Of a stretch of DNA of 9,606 bases, positions 6,291-9,606 are shown piece after piece (within the stretch, counting starts at the first letter, position 1; every line of letters begins with the position of its first letter). Location of the stretch: NCBI GenBank assembly GCA_021778815.1, contig JAJYBW010000109.1:1-9606 (forward strand), read 5' to 3'. Below the pieces are notes generated by a model that was not told the DNA's origin, did not search any database, and was given only the letters and a program-made list of their open reading frames with translations. The translations under genes were made by a program, and so were the position numbers. Origin of the DNA: Acidobacteriota bacterium. Lineage in GTDB: Bacteria > Acidobacteriota > Terriglobia > Terriglobales > Acidobacteriaceae.

Positions 6291-6310
6291 CGAGCGCTCG
6301 GGAGATCTCC
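6291..6310. repeat. Two abutting 10-bp palindromes
   Basis: CGAGCGCTCG (6291-6300) is followed directly by GGAGATCTCC (6301-6310); both are perfect palindromes. They lie 53-72 nt beyond the stop codon of the LamG gene. With no loop and no T-run they are not ordinary terminators. Role unknown. Confidence 0.9.
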
Positions 6311-6362
6311 CATCCGTATTGGCGATTGACCATTGATTGGTTCGGCCAGTTCAGGATAACTA

Positions 6363-8477
6363 TTAATGAGGAATGGGTTGAATTCGGATCTGCGTTCTTT
6401 GTGTGGTATTTAACTTCAGCCAGAGGACTGCATCTTCTCGGTTAATCGACTGAGATTCTCCGATACGAAGAGATGCACTTTGCTTCTGTAGATGGCCATT
6501 CAAATAAACATTCATAGATCCCGACCAATTTTCAATGAGAAATGCAGGGTCGACTAGGGGTTGATCCGGGCTTGCTTCTATGGTTAAGAGGAACGGAGAT
6601 GGTTTTGCCCCAGCCGGAAGGTGAATAACAAAAGCGCGTTGGGAAGAGTCATAGTTTGCGTTCACAACTCCCGTCCCGCTCGCTTTGATTGTGGGAGGCG
6701 AGAGCCAGGACTTTGCCAACGGAAGTAACTGCTGCGGTTGAAGTGATGTCAAACCCGTCATGAGCAACTTTGTCTCTGTATATTTGGTCTTCTCGTAGTC
6801 TTCCCAGGAAATATCCGAGAGTGAGCTGTGGGACGTACGATCGGCAGCAACCGCCGGACGCCCGCTCGAGGGGATTTGTGCGACAGGCCAGTGATTCCAC
6901 CACTCGAACATGGAGTAGCTTCTCTCACTACTATACGAACGAAAATGCACGCCCCTGGGCGGTACTATCTCGAAGGGTTTTTGTTCAGATTTCAAGTTCA
7001 CAATCTGGATATTTGCATTGTTCGGGAGGTCTAAACTATGCGGCCCTTTGGGATAGTCAAACGACTGGTCAGTCTTTACCCCCCAGTTGTAAGTGTGCGT
7101 CTCCCCACGCATATTCTCCAATGTAAGTGCGTCCGGCTGAATATCATCCTCCGGCCTTTGGCCAGGCCCGTTGATGACGATCGATTCTTGCCATTCATAA
7201 GGGGTGTGCTCCAAATCAGTTCCCCGCAAAATCTGTTTTCGGACGGCGACACCGTCTGGATATACAGTCCAGTATTCATCAACCCAGTCGAACCATCCTG
7301 TATTTGGATCTGGGACCGAGCCCGCATAGTTGCGAGTCTCTGCCAGGGCATATCGCCAGTGGACGACAGCTCTTGCGGGGCTTGATTCCAATATGCTAAC
7401 GCGAGAGTAGCGGCTTTGTTTATCGGACATTGGTTCGCAATCTTCGCCACCGGTACAACCTGGAGGATCCCATGTCTCAACCGACTGATCGTTGTACCAC
7501 TTCCCATTCCCCGTCACCCAGGCAGGCATATAGTTCGTACCGCGCCAGAATACGAGTCGGATGGGTGATTCGTCGAAGCGCACGACGACATCGGATTCAG
7601 CTCCAAAGCGATTTATTCGATCCCATGTTTTCTTGAACTTAAGCGTGGCGTAGAATGCTCCAAACGAGCCTACACCTGCAGGTCCTGAAGGAAGTACGGC
7701 GAAGGGGATCACATCACGGTCGGAAACGTTTGCCGATTCAAACGCGATCCGTTCATCTTGCGCTGAACGAGCATGAGGAAGAATTTCAAGTTCATCGAGA
7801 AATCCGTCAAACGAGTAGTTGACGGGTTCATGAGGATGGATCAGCCAGGACGGAAACGGAAGCGTCGGCTCCCTGACGTGGCCGACAATCAGACTTGCAT
7901 TCTCTGCCGGGAAGAAAGTGCCCTTTGCCTTCAACGTACCCGCCAGCATTCCATTGATGTAAATCGTGAGTCCTGAATTCCCGTCAAAGGTCGCGGTTAC
8001 GCGGCTCCACTTTTTCAGGGGGAGTCGCATCCCTGATGTTACCCGCTGCCAAACTCCATTTACGTCCAAATCAAAACCAACGTGGCCAAAAGCATCGATC
8101 CCAAAAAAGAAGCCCACTTGCTTATCGAGTTCCTGATCGGCGATCGGTACCCAGTTCCAAGGGTAGTCGTCGATAGCCACCCACGCTGATACAGTAAACG
8201 AATTGCCTAAATCGGGTACGTTCTTTGCCGCGCGGACGATCTGGGTTGTGTAGCCGTCAAATTGTAATGCGGTTCCCTCCACCCCCGGTACCCTATCCCA
8301 ATAACCCTCCATCCTGTCATCCATTGATCCTCGCGAATCGTGAATTAAAGGGCCCCCAGCTTCATCAAAGTTCCAGCTAATTCCATTGTTTAGGGTCTGC
8401 GCGTGCAGGCGGGAACTCATCAGGATGAATGTGCTCATCATGCAGGCTGATGTTATGTACCGATGAAACATCTTCAT
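6363..8477 (-). CDS. Exported LamG-domain (concanavalin A-like) protein of unknown catalytic role
   Basis: 704 residues. Residues 1-26 are a Sec signal with a probable cleavage at LHA|Q. Residues about 33-235 form a LamG/concanavalin A-like jelly roll: LQFDG (71-75), SFTVSAWV (93-100), WSRVTATFDG (157-166), LTIYINGMLAG (170-180) and the closing SFDGFLDELEILPHARS (222-238). From about 255 to 440 follows a second beta-rich region rich in Trp/Tyr, including VVVRFDESPIRLVFWRGTNY (297-316), GKWYND (325-330), CEPMSDKQSRYSRVSILE (347-364) and VVHWRYALAE (371-380). The rest (440-704) is also beta-rich, with a Ser/Trp-rich stretch around 516-560. It resembles secreted carbohydrate-active or sulfated-glycan-associated proteins of Planctomycetota and Bacteroidota, but I cannot name a lyase or hydrolase family. 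The ATG at 8477 has GAGGT 10 nt upstream. It stands alone, with lower GC than the phosphofructokinase gene. Confidence 0.85.
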   Translation of the reverse strand: MKMFHRYITSACMMSTFILMSSRLHAQTLNNGISWNFDEAGGPLIHDSRGSMDDRMEGYWDRVPGVEGTALQFDGYTTQIVRAAKNVPDLGNSFTVSAWVAIDDYPWNWVPIADQELDKQVGFFFGIDAFGHVGFDLDVNGVWQRVTSGMRLPLKKWSRVTATFDGNSGLTIYINGMLAGTLKAKGTFFPAENASLIVGHVREPTLPFPSWLIHPHEPVNYSFDGFLDELEILPHARSAQDERIAFESANVSDRDVIPFAVLPSGPAGVGSFGAFYATLKFKKTWDRINRFGAESDVVVRFDESPIRLVFWRGTNYMPAWVTGNGKWYNDQSVETWDPPGCTGGEDCEPMSDKQSRYSRVSILESSPARAVVHWRYALAETRNYAGSVPDPNTGWFDWVDEYWTVYPDGVAVRKQILRGTDLEHTPYEWQESIVINGPGQRPEDDIQPDALTLENMRGETHTYNWGVKTDQSFDYPKGPHSLDLPNNANIQIVNLKSEQKPFEIVPPRGVHFRSYSSERSYSMFEWWNHWPVAQIPSSGRPAVAADRTSHSSLSDISWEDYEKTKYTETKLLMTGLTSLQPQQLLPLAKSWLSPPTIKASGTGVVNANYDSSQRAFVIHLPAGAKPSPFLLTIEASPDQPLVDPAFLIENWSGSMNVYLNGHLQKQSASLRIGESQSINREDAVLWLKLNTTQRTQIRIQPIPH

Positions 8478-9345
8478 GGCTATCGTGACCTCGTTATCTA
8501 ATCACTTCCAGACAGACCCGAAAGCTATATGCAATTCGACTTTATAACACTGAAGTGTTGTCCGTTTCGTCGAAATATGGCAAGTGAAAGTACACTGGAG
8601 CAGAAACAAAGCGCGATTCTGTTAGCGAAAGTCTCAAATGAGTTCTAATTCGTCCAAGCACATTGAATAAATGCGCGCCGGGACGACTCACTTTGAATTT
8701 CTCCTCGGCGTGATTGGCGCTGTCGAACAGCGAGCCCGTTCTCCTGTCTTCACTTGTACACTTTGTAGGAATGTTCACGAACTAGCCTTGCTCCCTACAT
8801 TTCGTCATGTAGGTCACCACCTTCCCGGGTCCACAAATCTCGCCGGACTCCAGAATAAAAGTGTTCGCCACGCCGGTGCATGGCCAAGGATCTGCAACAC
8901 ATCACATATTTTTGTGATGGTGCATGATCGGTAATGGTCAGTCATCGTTCATCCAAGCCTGCAGAAATGTGCAGAACTCCGAAGTTCAGAGAGTTTCTTA
9001 TAGTAAGTAGTCACCTAAACGCAGAGCGCGACCAACAAGCTTGTTACCGGCAAAGCCAGTGTCTCCTATGACCTCGAATTGAAACACTTTAAAGTTAAGC
9101 AAGCATGAGACGGGCAAAGAACAAGTTGTGAAAGCCTGCAAGACTTTTTTGTTGGCGGTTCTTCGTCTCTGGCCAAGAGTCAAGAAGGTCCTGACCAGGC
9201 AAAGCTTTTCTTCACGACCTATCGGCGGAGCAGCAATACAAAGCCTCCCTCGGTCTAGGCAGTTCGAATACCCGTCACTGCACCATGCGCTACTGCAGTA
9301 AATGGCCCGGAAACATTTGCAGCCGATTGCCGGATTCCACAATTG
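8478..9345. other. Long region without a convincing gene
   Basis: 868 nt upstream of the LamG gene. Open frames here (minus 8542-8778 and 8998-9375, plus 8671-8934) have no recognisable domains and biased Cys/Arg content typical of noise. Small sites seen: an AACACT-GA-AGTGTT inverted repeat at 8546-8559, about 70 nt upstream of the LamG start and overlapping a TATAAA (8546-8541, minus), which could be a promoter with an operator; and a weak CATCACA/TGTGATG hairpin at 8900-8919. Some of this may be decayed DNA. Confidence 0.5.
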
Positions 9346-9399
9346 GACGCCTGCCGTCTTGAACACCGCATGCATGCTGTATTCAAGACGGCAGGCGTC
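9346..9399. repeat. 54-bp near-perfect palindrome with 18-bp arms
   Basis: GACGCCTGCCGTCTTGAA (9346-9363) is the exact reverse complement of 9382-9399. The 18-nt centre contains the perfect palindrome GCATGCATGC (9368-9377) with the same centre of symmetry, so 25 of 27 base pairs match over the whole 54 bp. No T-run follows on either strand, so it is not a standard terminator. It lies about 155 bp beyond the stop of the receptor gene entering from the right. Confidence 0.95.
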
Positions 9400-9554
9400 T
9401 TCCCGGAACGTTATCAGCTATTTCACCCAAGTTTCAGTCCTTGAGGCAAAAATGGTTCCGATAGCCAACCCGTTTTCCCACGCTTCTTTGCTGCCTGTAT
9501 TCGCATGGCTTGAAATCCCCAAAGCCGCACCAGGGATAACATTCATGGCGGGCC

Positions 9555-9606
9555 TCAGAATTGAAATTTCAGTGCCAATTGAATTTCCCTTGCGGTGCTA
9601 GCGGTG
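9555..9606 (-). CDS. C-terminal end of probable TonB-dependent outer-membrane receptor (partial)
   Basis: Only the last 16 codons before the TGA at 9557-9555 are in the window: TASTAREIQLALKFQF*. The pattern R-x-I-Q-x-A-L-K-F-x-F, with alternating hydrophobic residues and a terminal Phe, is the usual last beta strand of Oar-like/carboxypeptidase-regulatory-domain TonB-dependent receptors, abundant in Acidobacteriota. A terminal Phe is the recognition signal for the outer-membrane insertion machinery. The gene begins beyond the right edge. The call rests on a short segment; another outer-membrane beta-barrel protein is possible. Confidence 0.55.
   Translation of the reverse strand, partial: TASTAREIQLALKFQF

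Larger units (their letters stand above)
6117..6362. other. Non-coding spacer 3' of the LamG gene
   Basis: No gene recognised. It holds a 19-bp tandem duplication (6233-6270) and two abutting 10-bp palindromes (6291-6310). The minus-strand LamG gene ends at 6363, so a terminator would be expected here, but no stem with a clear T-run was found. Confidence 0.5.

Noticed and set aside
8900..8919. CATCACA/TGTGATG short hairpin
   Set aside because: 7-bp arms, AT-rich, no T-run after the stem and no neighbouring gene end; expected by chance in a region this long.
8998..9375. 125-codon minus-strand frame beginning inside the palindrome
   Set aside because: It starts in the palindrome centre, is rich in Cys/Arg without pattern, and has no domain or ribosome site.
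9302..9601. 99-codon plus-strand frame across the palindrome and the receptor end
   Set aside because: It reads through the palindrome and is antisense to the receptor C-terminus, so it is probably chance.
1..9606. CRISPR array, rRNA operon or intact integrase
   Set aside because: No regularly spaced repeats, no rRNA-like sequence and no tyrosine or serine recombinase motif were found in any frame.

Overview
The window looks like a piece of an Acidobacteriota chromosome. The support is indirect: Tat-exported SelA-fold PLP enzymes beside an exported RraA-like protein, an outer-membrane receptor C-terminus ending in alternating hydrophobic residues and Phe, and moderately high GC. No rRNA or other marker is present, so the phylum is an inference.

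Left part (1-3390, minus strand): a three-gene cluster read right to left. It holds two paralogous SelA-fold PLP-dependent enzymes (2110-3378 and 688-1974), each with an N-terminal twin-arginine signal, and an RraA/HMG-aldolase-like protein with a Sec-type signal that runs off the left edge (588 to <1). All three appear to leave the cytoplasm. The nearest functional analogy is the amino-sugar-acid route in which a SelA-fold ammonia-lyase feeds an aldolase. The substrate here is unknown.

Middle (3391-5060): an intergenic stretch with a possible decayed ParE-type toxin frame, then a stand-alone plus-strand 6-phosphofructokinase (3930-5060) with an unusual Mg-site substitution.

Junction (5061-6362): no intact host gene. 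Reading the minus strand, the last 24 nt of an initiator-type tRNA gene including CCA (5349-5326) is followed by a strong rho-independent terminator (5292-5256), but the rest of the tRNA is absent. This is the arrangement expected at the distal attachment site of an element integrated into a tRNA 3' end. Beyond it lie a truncated IS66-family remnant whose terminal repeat ends at 5936, a C-terminal gene remnant starting directly at that boundary, a 19-bp tandem duplication and two abutting palindromes. I infer that the native chromosome lies to the left and acquired DNA to the right.

Right part (6363-9606, minus strand): a large exported LamG-domain protein of unknown catalytic role (6363-8477), about 0.87 kb with no convincing gene, a striking 54-bp near-perfect palindrome (9346-9399), and the last 16 residues of what is probably a TonB-dependent receptor entering from the right edge (9555-9606). 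An exported LamG protein near an outer-membrane receptor suggests glycan recognition or processing, but they are separated by over 1 kb and are not an evident operon.
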